64,000 bases of DNA from Enterococcus hulanensis (GCF_005405485.1 NZ_BJED01000003.1:62001-126000); one strand, 5' to 3'. Shown: positions 52,110 through 61,481, counted from the first letter of the stretch. Notes: generated by a model not told the origin, from the letters alone. Translations and numbers: made by a program.

Positions 52110-53759
52110 TTATAGGTTTGTCCATTCTCCTGTTTCTCTGAATTTTTCGGCATAGGCTTCAGCCTGCGAAACGATCTGCGGATCATACTGACAATATGCT
52201 AATAACTTGATCGCGTTGCTGCCGGTCGTTACACCTTCGCGCAAGGTATAGTCAAATAATATATCATCAGCGGTAACGACTTCCCGGAAATGATAGTTTT
52301 CGTAGCGCTCACCCAAAATTTGACTGAGTTCAACATCATGGGTCGCTAAACAAATAAAGCAGTCTAAAGCGGAAAATTTTTCTAAGATGATTGACGCAGC
52401 GGCGATTCGCTCGATCATATTCGTGCCCTTAAACATCTCATCCATAAAAATCATGGCGTACTCGGATGATTCAGCGATATGCAACAGACGTTTCAGTGAC
52501 TTTATTTCGGCCATGTAGAAACTGTCTCCAGTTACGATGTCGTCCTTAAGATTCATCGAGCTATAGACATCACACGGTTTAAAGCTGTAGCTTTTCGCTA
52601 AGCAAGTGTTGAAGAGCTGACCAAGAACCGTATTGACCGCTAACGTTCGAGCGAAGGTTGATTTTCCGCTGGCATTTGAACCAGTGATCAGAATCTTATT
52701 ACCGATCCTGCGGGTATTAGGAACAGGCTTTCTTAATAGCGGATGAATAATCTCTTCAAACGCGATTTCGTTCTTATCGCTAAACGTCGGCTGGCAATAA
52801 TAAGCCAAGCTTTCACGATATGAGGCAGTCGAGATACAAAGTTCGATATAACCAAGTGTTTCATACAGTTCCAGCGCTTTACTCCGATGTTTTTGAAACA
52901 GCCTGACCATCACATAATAAGCATAACCATACAAAGAAAAATAGGAGGTGATGATCATCATCAAGCTGTTTGATGAGCCGGATACTTGGACTAAATAATC
53001 GGCCAAAGCAGTGATGTTCTTAAAGACTTTAAGATTTTCACGCAGCAGTTCAGTCTCTTTTTTGAAAGCCGGAAGCTCCAACTTCACCATTACTTTTGCC
53101 GCCCGCACCATGCGGGTAAACATCCCTAAAGCTTCAAAGGCTTGATAGATTTTTCGCAGCACGAAGGAAAATAAAATAATCCCCAAACAAAAGCTGAGGG
53201 TAACCGCGAGAACACCATAATCAATATCAACACTTAACCAAACCAAACTCCCAATCCCCAACACTGACACTAAAATAATCGGCAGCATGGAGATTGACGG
53301 AAACTTGCTTGGATCAAGTAATAGATCAATCAGCTGATTATTAGTCTTACGGCCAATGCGATAAAAAGCAAACTGCAGTCGTTCGCGCGCTTCCCTATTT
53401 TTACTCATACTCTGGACAGCTTCTTCAAAATGAACCAAATCCGGATTCTTGTGTTTTCTAAAAAAATAATAGCTGTATTCATCGCCAATACTAGACTGCG
53501 TATTTTTCATCTGCTTAAAAAGCTCATCCATATTCAGATCGTTCCAAGTGATGTCATCAATCAGCTGTTCACTATTTTTCCGATGGTGATAATACTTTTT
53601 CATACTGGCATAATCACGTTCATCCAGCTTCCATTCCGAGACTTTCCCATACTCTGCTCTGATTTGCGCTTTTATTTTTTGATTATGACGATACAGAAAA
53701 TAAAAATAAACCAGGAAAAAGAGCCCCACACTCCCCAGAACAATTCCATAAACTCCCAA
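52110..53759 (-). CDS. Membrane-anchored MutS-like ATPase
   Basis: This 549-residue protein has one N-terminal membrane segment (about 4-22) and two more (about 158-205) before a helical core. The C-terminal MutS domain V ATPase has Walker A ITGSNASGKSTFAR (about 352-365), Walker B AMIFMDEMFKGTN and the switch His in LATHD. The mismatch-recognition domain of MutS is missing. It is one of the small family of membrane MutS relatives whose function is unknown; canonical mismatch repair is unlikely. The start is TTG (53757-53759) with GAGGGG in good position; no ATG fits. Confidence 0.82.
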   Translation of the reverse strand: MGVYGIVLGSVGLFFLVYFYFLYRHNQKIKAQIRAEYGKVSEWKLDERDYASMKKYYHHRKNSEQLIDDITWNDLNMDELFKQMKNTQSSIGDEYSYYFFRKHKNPDLVHFEEAVQSMSKNREARERLQFAFYRIGRKTNNQLIDLLLDPSKFPSISMLPIILVSVLGIGSLVWLSVDIDYGVLAVTLSFCLGIILFSFVLRKIYQAFEALGMFTRMVRAAKVMVKLELPAFKKETELLRENLKVFKNITALADYLVQVSGSSNSLMMIITSYFSLYGYAYYVMVRLFQKHRSKALELYETLGYIELCISTASYRESLAYYCQPTFSDKNEIAFEEIIHPLLRKPVPNTRRIGNKILITGSNASGKSTFARTLAVNTVLGQLFNTCLAKSYSFKPCDVYSSMNLKDDIVTGDSFYMAEIKSLKRLLHIAESSEYAMIFMDEMFKGTNMIERIAAASIILEKFSALDCFICLATHDVELSQILGERYENYHFREVVTADDILFDYTLREGVTTGSNAIKLLAYCQYDPQIVSQAEAYAEKFRETGEWTNL

Positions 53760-53878
53760 TATCTGCCCCTCACATTCTTTTTTTAATCATTTTACCATTA
53801 AAAACCATGAGGGAAATCAGCATTTCTTTACTTGCTTTTGGCAGTAAAAAAGACCAATCACGTTTGATTGGTCCTGCG

Positions 53879-54637
53879 TTATATCGGCATCGCCACCGGC
53901 TTGAATCCCTCTAAGCCAATAATCACAAACGGCGAGCCCTTTTTGATCAAAGTCTCCTGACATTTCAAACGAACTTTCTTTCCGTCAATGATTCCCTGAC
54001 CTTTATACGTAATATCTGTAACCGCCACACCAATTTCCAAAAGTAATTTTTGTTCCTTGCGATCTCTCAAGACAGCCAGCGAATACCGTTCGACATTCAG
54101 CAATACACCGAGCACAATGATCCAAAAAATTTTCAACTGAATAGGACCTGCCAACGGTGCGATCGAGATTGCGAGAATCAGTCCGCTATTCGTGAGTCCG
54201 CCGCCGTTCCAATTTTCCGCCCAGGCATAAAACAGCGACGCATCTGTATACTTTTCAATGAAACAGACAACAAATCCAGCAAACGCCAAAATACCTGCAA
54301 TCCCATAGAGAATGTAATCGGGTGCGGATGCCGTCGTTCGACCGCCGCCCCACAGGTATGGAACTATATTTAGCCCTACTGCCCAAGCAAGGTAATACAA
54401 CGTCATTCCCCACTCGATTCCTCTGCGATGGACCTGATTCAATTCTTCACCAACACTGATTGGATCGCCTAGTTGCTTTAAAACTTCTTGCGCAGCCTCC
54501 GCTTCGCTGAATCCGCTTTCAATCAAAGCCGCTTTGTGATCTTCAATATGCTCTTCGTATTCGCGAATGATTGCTTTGCGTGCACTAGTCACTTTTATAC
54601 ACTTCGCCAGTTTTTTCAAATACTCTTTAGTATCCAT
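53879..54637 (-). CDS. HAAS/DUF1700-domain membrane protein
   Basis: The 252-residue product starts with a HAAS domain (permease prefix domain; residues 1-70: EYLKKLAKCIKV...YEEHIEDHKAALIESGFSEAEAAQEVLKQLGDP). Four or so membrane segments follow, then a soluble beta-rich tail with GLEGFKPVAMPI. Genes of this kind nearly always follow a PadR-type regulator and are thought to act in its signalling. ATG at 54635-54637 after GGGAGG is chosen; it overlaps the PadR stop by 11 bp. Confidence 0.82.
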   Translation of the reverse strand: MDTKEYLKKLAKCIKVTSARKAIIREYEEHIEDHKAALIESGFSEAEAAQEVLKQLGDPISVGEELNQVHRRGIEWGMTLYYLAWAVGLNIVPYLWGGGRTTASAPDYILYGIAGILAFAGFVVCFIEKYTDASLFYAWAENWNGGGLTNSGLILAISIAPLAGPIQLKIFWIIVLGVLLNVERYSLAVLRDRKEQKLLLEIGVAVTDITYKGQGIIDGKKVRLKCQETLIKKGSPFVIIGLEGFKPVAMPI

Positions 54638-54962
54638 AACCCACACCTCCCAGAATATCTGAAACAGTCGTGGAATAAGTATCCCATTCTTTGATTTTGG
54701 CTTCTAAATAAACTTTTCCGGTTTTCGTTAATTGATAATACTTCCGCTTTTTGCCATTTACTTCTTTTTCATAGCATTTGAGACATTTCGTTTTTACTAA
54801 CTGATGCAGGAGTGGATACAAGGTGCCCGTTTTCAACTCAAAAACATTTTGAGAACGCTGGGATAAAAGCTCGATCATTTCATACCCATACATATCTCGT
54901 TCAGAGAGCAAGCTTAAAATCAACATCGTCGTACTTCCCGATACTAACCCTTTGTCGATCAT
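54627..54962 (-). CDS. PadR family transcription regulator
   Basis: This 111-residue winged-helix repressor starts MIDKGLVSGSTTMLILSLLSERDMYGYEMI. The PadR pattern LKTGTLYPLLHQLVKTKCLKCYEKEVNGKKRKYYQLTKTGK covers residues about 42-85. ATG at 54960-54962 follows GGAGGTG. It overlaps the HAAS gene and has a consensus promoter with an inverted repeat, fitting autorepression. The inducing signal is unknown. Confidence 0.9.
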   Translation of the reverse strand: MIDKGLVSGSTTMLILSLLSERDMYGYEMIELLSQRSQNVFELKTGTLYPLLHQLVKTKCLKCYEKEVNGKKRKYYQLTKTGKVYLEAKIKEWDTYSTTVSDILGGVGYGY

Positions 54963-54979
54963 TCTTTCCACCTCCATAT

Positions 54980-55025
54980 GTAGATTATCTACTTAAATTA
55001 TATGTCGATAATCTACGTATGTCAA
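54980..55025 (-). promoter_or_regulatory. PadR promoter with inverted-repeat operator
   Basis: On the minus strand TTGACA (55020-55025) and TATAAT (54997-55002) are 17 bp apart, a perfect consensus. GTAGATTATC (54980-54989) and its complement GATAATCTAC (55007-55016) flank the -10, one arm inside the spacer. A bound dimer or tetramer would block RNA polymerase. Confidence 0.8.
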
Positions 55026-55228
55026 ATAAACAAAAATAGAAACAACTTTTCATCAAAAAAATTCAGAACTTAATTAAGATTTTCGGGTTTGTGATCATCA
55101 GAATGAATGATAGAATAAAGAATCGGACTAAATTAGGAGGTTGCGCCGAGTAATTATTTCAAACGAAAAAATTACTGCTTTAAAGACGGCACACTACTAC
55201 ATAAAAAGGAATAAGGAGAACAGCATAA

Positions 55229-56146
55229 ATGACCAATGCACTTGAAATTAAAAATTTGAAAAAAGTCTATGCCACTGGGGTGGAAGCCTTAAAGGGGATC
55301 GATCTCACGGTAGAGGAAGGCGATTTTTATGCGCTGCTGGGGCCAAATGGCGCTGGGAAATCGACGACGATCGGGATCATCACTTCTTTAGTCAACAAAA
55401 CTTCCGGCAACGTAAAAGTTTTCGACTATGACTTAGACAAAGATCTAGTGATGGCTAAACAACAGATCGGATTGGTACCGCAGGAATTCAACTTTAATCC
55501 CTTTGAGACCGTCCAGCAAATCGTCGTGAATCAAGCAGGCTATTATGGCGTACCGCGAAAAGAAGCGATGATCCGCAGCGAGAAATATTTGAAACAATCC
55601 GACCTGTGGGAAAAACGCAACGTCCGTGCCCGCATGCTGTCTGGCGGAATGAAGCGTCGTTTAATGATCGCCCGCGCACTGATGCATGAGCCGAAATTGC
55701 TGATTTTAGATGAACCGACGGCTGGCGTAGATATCGAACTGCGCCGCGAAATGTGGACCTTTTTAAGAGAGCTGAACGCCAACGGAACAACGATCATTTT
55801 AACGACCCACTATTTAGAGGAAGCGGAGATGCTTTGCCGCAATATCGGGATCATCCAATCAGGCGAACTGATCGAAAATACCAGCATGAAATCATTACTG
55901 GCAAAATTACAGTTTGAGACATTTATTTTTGATCTGGCTCCTTACGAGACAAAACCTGTGATCAACGGCTTCCGATATAATTTTGAAGATGACCAAACGC
56001 TAGAAGTCGAAGTCGTGCGTGATCAAGGAATCAACGAACTATTCGAACAATTATCAAATCAAGGAATCAAAGTTTTATCCATGCGGAACAAATCTAACCG
56101 GCTAGAAGAACTATTCCTTAAAATCACGGAGGAAAATCATGTCTAA
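55229..56146 (+). CDS. ABC-2 type exporter ATP-binding protein (YadG-like)
   Basis: This 305-residue ATPase has Walker A GPNGAGKSTTIG (about 38-49), signature MLSGGMKRRLMIARAL, Walker B LLILDEPTAGVDIE and switch His TTHYLEEAE. A C-terminal extension of about 80 residues follows. It matches the ABC-2/DrrA class, near YadG in size and motifs. The permease gene overlaps by 8 bp. Substrate unknown; drug, lipid or polysaccharide export are all possible. Confidence 0.9.
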   Translation: MTNALEIKNLKKVYATGVEALKGIDLTVEEGDFYALLGPNGAGKSTTIGIITSLVNKTSGNVKVFDYDLDKDLVMAKQQIGLVPQEFNFNPFETVQQIVVNQAGYYGVPRKEAMIRSEKYLKQSDLWEKRNVRARMLSGGMKRRLMIARALMHEPKLLILDEPTAGVDIELRREMWTFLRELNANGTTIILTTHYLEEAEMLCRNIGIIQSGELIENTSMKSLLAKLQFETFIFDLAPYETKPVINGFRYNFEDDQTLEVEVVRDQGINELFEQLSNQGIKVLSMRNKSNRLEELFLKITEENHV

Positions 56147-56909
56147 TCTATACTTCACTGCCCTTAAAAGTCTGGCAGTCAAAGAAACAAATCGCTATCT
56201 AAGGATCTGGGTACAGACTTTAGTGCCGCCAGTCATCACCACTTCCTTATACTTTGTCATTTTTGGCAATCTGATCGGTGGACGGATCGGCGACATGGCC
56301 GGCTTTTCTTATATGGAATTTATCGTACCTGGACTAATTATGATGTCTGTGATCACAAGTTCCTACGCAAATGTTTCTTCTTCCTTCTTCTCGCAAAAAT
56401 TTCAGAAGAACATCGAAGAAATCTTAGTCGCACCTGTCCCTACCCACATCATTATTTGGGGATTTGTTTTCGGCGGTTTAGGAAGAAGTGTTTTAGTCGG
56501 CACACTAGTTACGATGATCTCATTGTTCTTCGTGCCGCTGAATGTTTATTCTTGGGTGATTGTTGTACTGACGCTGCTGATGACTTCGATCTTATTTTCA
56601 TTGGCAGGTTTATTGAACGGTATTTTCGCTCAATCCTTTGACGATGTGTCCATCGTGCCGACCTTTGTTTTGCAGCCATTAACTTATCTCGGCGGAGTTT
56701 TCTACGCGATTTCGATGCTGCCGCCATTTTGGCAAGCAGTCTCAAAAATCAATCCGATCGTCTATATGATCTCGGGTTTCCGTTACGGCTTCCTTGGTGT
56801 CATGGATGTATCGATCGTCATCTCACTATCGATCTTGGTCCTCTTCATTGTTGTCCTTTACAGTGTGTGCTGGTATCTGATCGATCGCGGACGCGGATTG
56901 AGAAGTTAA
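56139..56909 (+). CDS. ABC-2 type exporter permease (YadH-like)
   Basis: This 256-residue membrane protein has six hydrophobic segments. The ABC-2 features YMEFIVPGLIMMSVITSSYANVSSSFFSQKFQKNIEEILVAPVP (about 60-105) and LTYLGGVFYAISMLPPFWQAVSKINPIVYMI (about 185-215) are present. Length and motifs are those of YadH. It forms the membrane part of the exporter with the ATPase encoded just before it, by which it is translationally coupled. Confidence 0.9.
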   Translation: MSNLYFTALKSLAVKETNRYLRIWVQTLVPPVITTSLYFVIFGNLIGGRIGDMAGFSYMEFIVPGLIMMSVITSSYANVSSSFFSQKFQKNIEEILVAPVPTHIIIWGFVFGGLGRSVLVGTLVTMISLFFVPLNVYSWVIVVLTLLMTSILFSLAGLLNGIFAQSFDDVSIVPTFVLQPLTYLGGVFYAISMLPPFWQAVSKINPIVYMISGFRYGFLGVMDVSIVISLSILVLFIVVLYSVCWYLIDRGRGLRS

Positions 56910-56912
56910 AGT

Positions 56913-56955
56913 AAAAGCTGGGTACGAGCAATTTGTTTGCTCATACTCAGCTTTT
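56913..56955. terminator. Bidirectional terminator between the exporter and dga operon
   Basis: AAAAGCTG...GAGCAA pairs with TTGCTC...CAGCTTTT with a T run on the plus strand. It sits between the convergent permease and dgaF stop codons. Confidence 0.85.
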
Positions 56956-56956
56956 T

Positions 56957-57703
56957 TTAGCTATTATTCAAAATCTTTTTCATTATCTCCAACAAAGTTT
57001 GGACATCTTCCGGTCTCGTAGCTCCTGTCTCAGGAGCAATGATTGAACTGTAGACATGGGGAATGATTTTTTTGACCCCAGCATCCACCGCTATTTGGAC
57101 GATCTCTTCAAAATTTTCCAAATCGATTCCGCCAGTCGGCTCTAAATAAAAGTCATGCTCGACACAAGCTTTCGCAACGGCCTGATACTCTTCTTTGTGA
57201 GCCAAACCCTTCATGGGAAAATACTTCACCGAACTGCCGCCCATATCCTGCAGCAATTTAATCGCTGTTTCGATCGGTACGACAGCTTCAGGAGCTGTCG
57301 TACTCAATGGGCCAGTCGCAATATTCACATACCCGATTTTGCCGGTTGGAGAAACTAAGCCATTTACGATTGTCTCGTTTTGGCCTAACAGTGCCCGTGA
57401 AGTCCCCACTCCTGTAAATACTTGATTGACATGCTGCGGTTGTAGAATCGCAGAAATGCGGGAAACCATCTGACTTTGATTAGGATCTCCGGCTCCCAGC
57501 CCTACAGATAATGCGTTATTCGTTGCTGCTTGATAAAGCTTCATGTCTTTTATTGCTGCTTCATCAGTAGCATAATTTTTTGACAACACTCCTAATACAA
57601 CATGCCCTTCGGCCGCCTCGTAACATTCTTTGGCATTCTCAACAGAATTCGCTAAGACATTTAAGCAAATACGATCTGCTAAATAATTTGGTATCAATGA
57701 CAT
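56957..57703 (-). CDS. dgaF: KDGP aldolase family protein (DgaF)
   Basis: This 248-residue enzyme belongs to the KDGP-aldolase-like family found beside SelA-like lyases. It should cleave 2-keto-3-deoxy-6-phosphogluconate to pyruvate and glyceraldehyde-3-phosphate. GLGAGDPNQS, FTGVGTSRALLG, GGSSVKYFPMKGL and EPTGGIDLENF are the visible conserved stretches; the Lys in KYFPMKG is a candidate Schiff-base residue. It is the last gene of the operon, 12 bp after the ammonia-lyase gene. Confidence 0.85.
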   Translation of the reverse strand: MSLIPNYLADRICLNVLANSVENAKECYEAAEGHVVLGVLSKNYATDEAAIKDMKLYQAATNNALSVGLGAGDPNQSQMVSRISAILQPQHVNQVFTGVGTSRALLGQNETIVNGLVSPTGKIGYVNIATGPLSTTAPEAVVPIETAIKLLQDMGGSSVKYFPMKGLAHKEEYQAVAKACVEHDFYLEPTGGIDLENFEEIVQIAVDAGVKKIIPHVYSSIIAPETGATRPEDVQTLLEIMKKILNNS

Positions 57704-57715
57704 ACCGTCTCTCCT

Positions 57716-58807
57716 TTACTTCATAATTTCCTGCAGACGCTGAACGATTTGGGTCAGTTCCTGTTCATCAACCGAACGGATATCAAATTCGATAATTCCG
57801 TTATTTGCTTGGTATTCACGGGTGTAAATTGCAGGATTTTCTTCTTTCAGTTCAGTAATGATCGTCTTAGCTGGTTTAGCTCCAGCAGCTTTGACACTTG
57901 CCCGATAAATATCGCGGCCAGCTCCATCTTGAACAATCTTCGCCTCTAAGCCGTCAATTTGATTGACCGCTGTAATAAACGGAGTTAATCGCCGCTTCAT
58001 TGATTCGCCAGCTTCGGTTCCCTTCGTTAAATAATCGGCAACCGCTTGGGTAAAGCCTAAGATATTGTCTTTGCCGATTTTCATCGAGCGGCCGATTCCT
58101 TTACTTTGCAGTCTGACCCACTCTACATACTCTTTTTTCCCGATAACTAGTCCTGCACTAGGACCTTCCATCGCCTTAGCTCCAGAATAAATGACTAAAT
58201 CTGCCCCTGCTTGGGTGTATTTGAAAAGATCTTCCTCTGCAGCTGCATCAACGATCAGCGGCAGCCGATATTTTTTAGCTACGGTTGCTGCCTCTTCAAC
58301 ACTCAGCATACTTTTTTGAACCGTATGATGGCTTTTGATGTACAAAATCGCCGCAGATGCTGGTGTTATCATCATTTCAAGATGCTCCGGCGAACACATA
58401 TTGGCATAGCCAACCTCTACGACTTTCCCGCCGCCTTGCTCGACCATGACTTCCACCGGCGTGCCATAATCTACGTTGTGCCCTTTAGGAAGAATGATCT
58501 CTCTTTTATCTATTCTGTCCGTGTAAGGATGGTAGACATGATAAAGACTGCCTTCTCCAATTACCGCTGCAACAGACTGAGCAATGCCGGCAGAAGCAGA
58601 AGACACGATTTGGGCATCTTCTGTTTTCAACAAGTCCGCGAGATATTTCCCCGTTTGAACCATCAAATTGCTCATCTCAAAAAAATGTTCCCCGCCAAAA
58701 CGTTGCGCCGCCAGCACTTTTTCTGATACCTTCGAAACCCCTAAAATCGTCATTCGTCCAGAAGCATTGATGACTTCTTTCAAACCAAATTTTTCATAGC
58801 TGATCAT
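57716..58807 (-). CDS. dgaE: PLP-dependent D-glucosaminate-6-phosphate ammonia lyase (DgaE)
   Basis: This 363-residue PLP enzyme of the SelA-related fold removes ammonia from D-glucosaminate-6-phosphate to give 2-keto-3-deoxy-6-phosphogluconate. The N-terminal INASGRMTILG, the GGEHFFEMSNLM stretch and the PLP-Lys motif YSGAKAMEGPSAG fit the family. The ATG at 58805-58807 follows GAAGGTG; the longer frame overlaps the EIID gene without need. It acts on the sugar delivered by the PTS genes upstream. Confidence 0.87.
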   Translation of the reverse strand: MISYEKFGLKEVINASGRMTILGVSKVSEKVLAAQRFGGEHFFEMSNLMVQTGKYLADLLKTEDAQIVSSASAGIAQSVAAVIGEGSLYHVYHPYTDRIDKREIILPKGHNVDYGTPVEVMVEQGGGKVVEVGYANMCSPEHLEMMITPASAAILYIKSHHTVQKSMLSVEEAATVAKKYRLPLIVDAAAEEDLFKYTQAGADLVIYSGAKAMEGPSAGLVIGKKEYVEWVRLQSKGIGRSMKIGKDNILGFTQAVADYLTKGTEAGESMKRRLTPFITAVNQIDGLEAKIVQDGAGRDIYRASVKAAGAKPAKTIITELKEENPAIYTREYQANNGIIEFDIRSVDEQELTQIVQRLQEIMK

Positions 58808-58826
58808 TTTTACACCTTCAATAGTT

Positions 58827-59678
58827 TTATAATAGTCCGAAGAATGAAGCGACAATACTGATCACAACGATCGTACCGATAATAATGCCGTATCGCGGAC
58901 CTTTTTTGACCATAAAGAAATAAATCGCAAATACCGCCGTCAACGGCAATAAGCCTCTGACAATCTGATCAAAAATATCTTGTAAAATAATCGTTGCGCC
59001 GCCAGGGACTTTGAATTTCATCGGACTGGCAATATTTACATAGCTGGCGCTCAAGGCTCCCATCATCATCATTCCTAAAACGTTCGCTGCATAAATCACC
59101 TGCTTGATCTTGCCATCTTTCAGCAAGCTCAAGATCGAATTCCGGCCTAACGTATAAGACTTGTTGATCAACAGCCAGCTGATATACATCGTAACCGCGG
59201 TATAAATCACGATCGGTCCTATCCCGCCAATCGCATTTCCGTTAGAAGCCATCGGAATAAAGATTGAAATAATTAAGGGCATAACCGCCGCCCAAATGAT
59301 CGAATCTCCGATACCAGCTAAAGGCCCCATCAATCCTGTTTTGATGGAAGTGATCGCCGTATCTGTAATCGCGGCGCCGTTGGATTTTTCCTCCTCCATC
59401 GCAATCACGATCCCTTGAATCGAAGAACCAATCGTTCCTTCTGTATTAAAGAAATTCAAATGGCGTTTCAATGCTTCTCTTTGCGCCTCTTCATCATCGG
59501 CATACAACTTTTTAACAGCCGGAATCATTGAAGCACAAAAGACCAGGCTTTGTAGTCGTTCATAGGAATTGGATAACTCACAGCCTAGCTGATAAATCCA
59601 AAAAGAACGCGATAATTCTTTCTTCGTAATTTTCTTCTGCTCTAATTGCTGTTCATTTTTTTCTGTCATTTGTTCCAT
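58827..59678 (-). CDS. dgaD: PTS mannose-family EIID (DgaD)
   Basis: This 283-residue EIID subunit of a mannose-family PTS forms the membrane channel with EIIC. The conserved N-terminal region (RSFWIYQLGCELSNSYERLQSLVFCASMIP) and the HLNFFNTEGTIGSSIQGIVIAMEEEK and GLMGPLAGIGDSIIW motifs are present, with the C-terminal membrane helices. It overlaps the EIIC gene by one base (TAATG). Confidence 0.92.
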   Translation of the reverse strand: MEQMTEKNEQQLEQKKITKKELSRSFWIYQLGCELSNSYERLQSLVFCASMIPAVKKLYADDEEAQREALKRHLNFFNTEGTIGSSIQGIVIAMEEEKSNGAAITDTAITSIKTGLMGPLAGIGDSIIWAAVMPLIISIFIPMASNGNAIGGIGPIVIYTAVTMYISWLLINKSYTLGRNSILSLLKDGKIKQVIYAANVLGMMMMGALSASYVNIASPMKFKVPGGATIILQDIFDQIVRGLLPLTAVFAIYFFMVKKGPRYGIIIGTIVVISIVASFFGLL

Positions 59679-60430
59679 TATGCAGCCGCCTCCTCTTCTA
59701 ACGCCTTGTTTCTAACTAAGAATGCTACACAGACACCAATAATTGCTACTGCCATCACTTCTGCTCCAAAATAAACAACTGCCACAAAACCGATTAAGAA
59801 GTACGGAATCAGATGCTTCTTGCCAATCACCATGATCGTTAAAGCAAATCCGAGAGCCGGCAAGATACCGCCCATCACTTCAAAGCCGTGCATCAGCCAT
59901 TCAGGAATCACATCTAACACTTGATTAACAATCGATTGACCAAAGAAGTTTGCCGCAAACACTAACGGAAAACGAATCACAAAACCAGCCATTGCCGGAT
60001 ATAAAAAGGCTGCGCGATAAATTCCAGAATAATTTAACTCCTCTGCATATTTGTCCGCCATATGAACCCAAGTCGCATTGACCGTCCGGCGAAGCTGATC
60101 CATAAATACTCCCAGCACTCCAAATGGTACTGCCAAAGCAATCGCCGCCTCCGCGTTCATTCCGACACCTAAAGCAATTGGGATCGCAATTGCCGAAGCC
60201 AACGCTGGATCACTAGGAACATTCCCGCCTGGCGTCGAAGTTACACCTAGATAAACCAGCTGGATACCAGCACCGATCACCATTGCCTCTGCTAATTTTC
60301 CAGTCGCAACCCCGGCTATCAACGCCGCCGAAAGCGGTTGGGAAAGCATTCCCGAGAATGTATACCCGAAACGCAGGCGAGCAAACCAATAGTATAAGCC
60401 CATTACGATTGAAATACCTAAAACACCCAT
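59678..60430 (-). CDS. dgaC: PTS mannose-family EIIC (DgaC)
   Basis: This 250-residue EIIC membrane subunit contains LSQPLSAALIAGVATGKLAEAMVIGAGIQLVYLGVTSTPGG... in the first 80 residues and about eight helices, as in mannose-family transporters. An AAAGGAG site lies before the ATG. It lies between EIIB (79 bp upstream) and EIID, in the standard order. Confidence 0.92.
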   Translation of the reverse strand: MGVLGISIVMGLYYWFARLRFGYTFSGMLSQPLSAALIAGVATGKLAEAMVIGAGIQLVYLGVTSTPGGNVPSDPALASAIAIPIALGVGMNAEAAIALAVPFGVLGVFMDQLRRTVNATWVHMADKYAEELNYSGIYRAAFLYPAMAGFVIRFPLVFAANFFGQSIVNQVLDVIPEWLMHGFEVMGGILPALGFALTIMVIGKKHLIPYFLIGFVAVVYFGAEVMAVAIIGVCVAFLVRNKALEEEAAA

Positions 60431-60509
60431 AATTCAAACTCTCCTTTTTTATTGATCTTTTTATTTTCAAAGCCTTCCACCAGCTAACTAACTCCGGTCA
60501 CACTGGTTT

Positions 60510-61007
60510 TTATAGTGATTTATATTTTTCAATTAGTTTATGGATCGGCACTGGTGTTTCCTCTGGAATCGCTTGGAAGTACACATCCATATTTTTTGCC
60601 AGCAAGCCTTCTAAAATTTCGACATCCTCTTCTGATAAATTGATATTCTTCACTACGTTTTTACGATTCGGTCCGCCGCCGAGGCCGCCAACTTGAATAG
60701 CTTCGGTGATGATTCCTGCTGCGACCATTTCCTTCAATGTGATTAAATCCGGAACTAAAAACAGCACCTTGGTATTTTTTGCCGCCGCTTCATTTTCCCA
60801 GAAACCTTTAACTGATTCTGTTCCTTTGATAATGACCTCCACTCCTGGAGGGGCTGCCATCAAATAAATACTTTGCAGGAATTCATCTTGCTCTAATTCA
60901 TCACTGACGACAATAATTTCATTAGCTGCGGATTGCTGCAGCCATTTTGTAACAACTTGACCATGGATCAAGCGACTATCAACTCTGGCTAATACGATTT
61001 TTGACAT
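60510..61007 (-). CDS. dgaB: PTS mannose-family EIIB (DgaB)
   Basis: This 165-residue cytoplasmic EIIB carries phosphate from EIIA to the sugar. VLARVDSRLIHGQVVTKW places the active His at residue 15. The GLGGGPNRKNVVKNINLSEED stretch is typical. ATG at 61005-61007 is chosen since AAAGG is at good distance; a second ATG three codons earlier overlaps that site. It is 12 bp after the EIIA gene. Confidence 0.92.
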   Translation of the reverse strand: MSKIVLARVDSRLIHGQVVTKWLQQSAANEIIVVSDELEQDEFLQSIYLMAAPPGVEVIIKGTESVKGFWENEAAAKNTKVLFLVPDLITLKEMVAAGIITEAIQVGGLGGGPNRKNVVKNINLSEEDVEILEGLLAKNMDVYFQAIPEETPVPIHKLIEKYKSL

Positions 61008-61019
61008 TTTACTCATCCT

Positions 61020-61427
61020 TTACTGTTTAATTGGTAATTCCAATATCTGACAACTGTCAATTACTGCTTTATGAATCTCTTGCGCCAACTCCCGGCTAAA
61101 CCCGCCTGCCTCCTGCTTCATTACCGCCTCTAACAACATAGACGCGCACAATCCCGAAATTGCTACGACCTCATAATCCTTCGATAGCCGCAAAGCAACA
61201 TTACTAGGTGTGCCTCCTTTGATATCCGTTAGAATCAATAACTTTTCTTTCCATTCCAATTGATCGATTTGCACTTTGACCCGTTCGAGATAATCCGGCA
61301 ACGAATCCTCTGCGTTTAAAGCGACTTCATACACATTGCTGATTTCCCCAACAATCATCTGGACACTTTTTAGAAGTTCATTGCCCCATCCATTATGAGT
61401 CAAGATTAAAATTGGTTCTTTCTCCAT
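61020..61427 (-). CDS. dgaA: PTS mannose-family EIIA (DgaA)
   Basis: This 135-residue EIIA-Man domain takes phosphate from HPr. The motif ILILTHNGWG has the phosphorylated His11, and LTDIKGGTPSNVALRL is the conserved family stretch. It is the first gene of the six-gene operon, 40 bp downstream of the -12 element of the sigma-54 promoter. Confidence 0.92.
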   Translation of the reverse strand: MEKEPILILTHNGWGNELLKSVQMIVGEISNVYEVALNAEDSLPDYLERVKVQIDQLEWKEKLLILTDIKGGTPSNVALRLSKDYEVVAISGLCASMLLEAVMKQEAGGFSRELAQEIHKAVIDSCQILELPIKQ

Positions 61428-61466
61428 ACCCTCACACTCCTCAAGTTGTTTTCACTTTTATATAAA

Positions 61467-61481
61467 GCAAGTGCTGTGCCA
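61467..61481 (-). promoter_or_regulatory. Sigma-54 (-24/-12) promoter of the dga operon
   Basis: On the minus strand TGGCACAGCACTTGC matches the RpoN consensus TGGCAC-N5-TTGC exactly, with the GG and GC ten bases apart. It lies 40 bp before the EIIA start codon. The activator gene just upstream has a sigma-54-contacting GSFTGA motif, which agrees. The seven T directly before the -24 element belong to the terminator of that gene. Confidence 0.92.
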
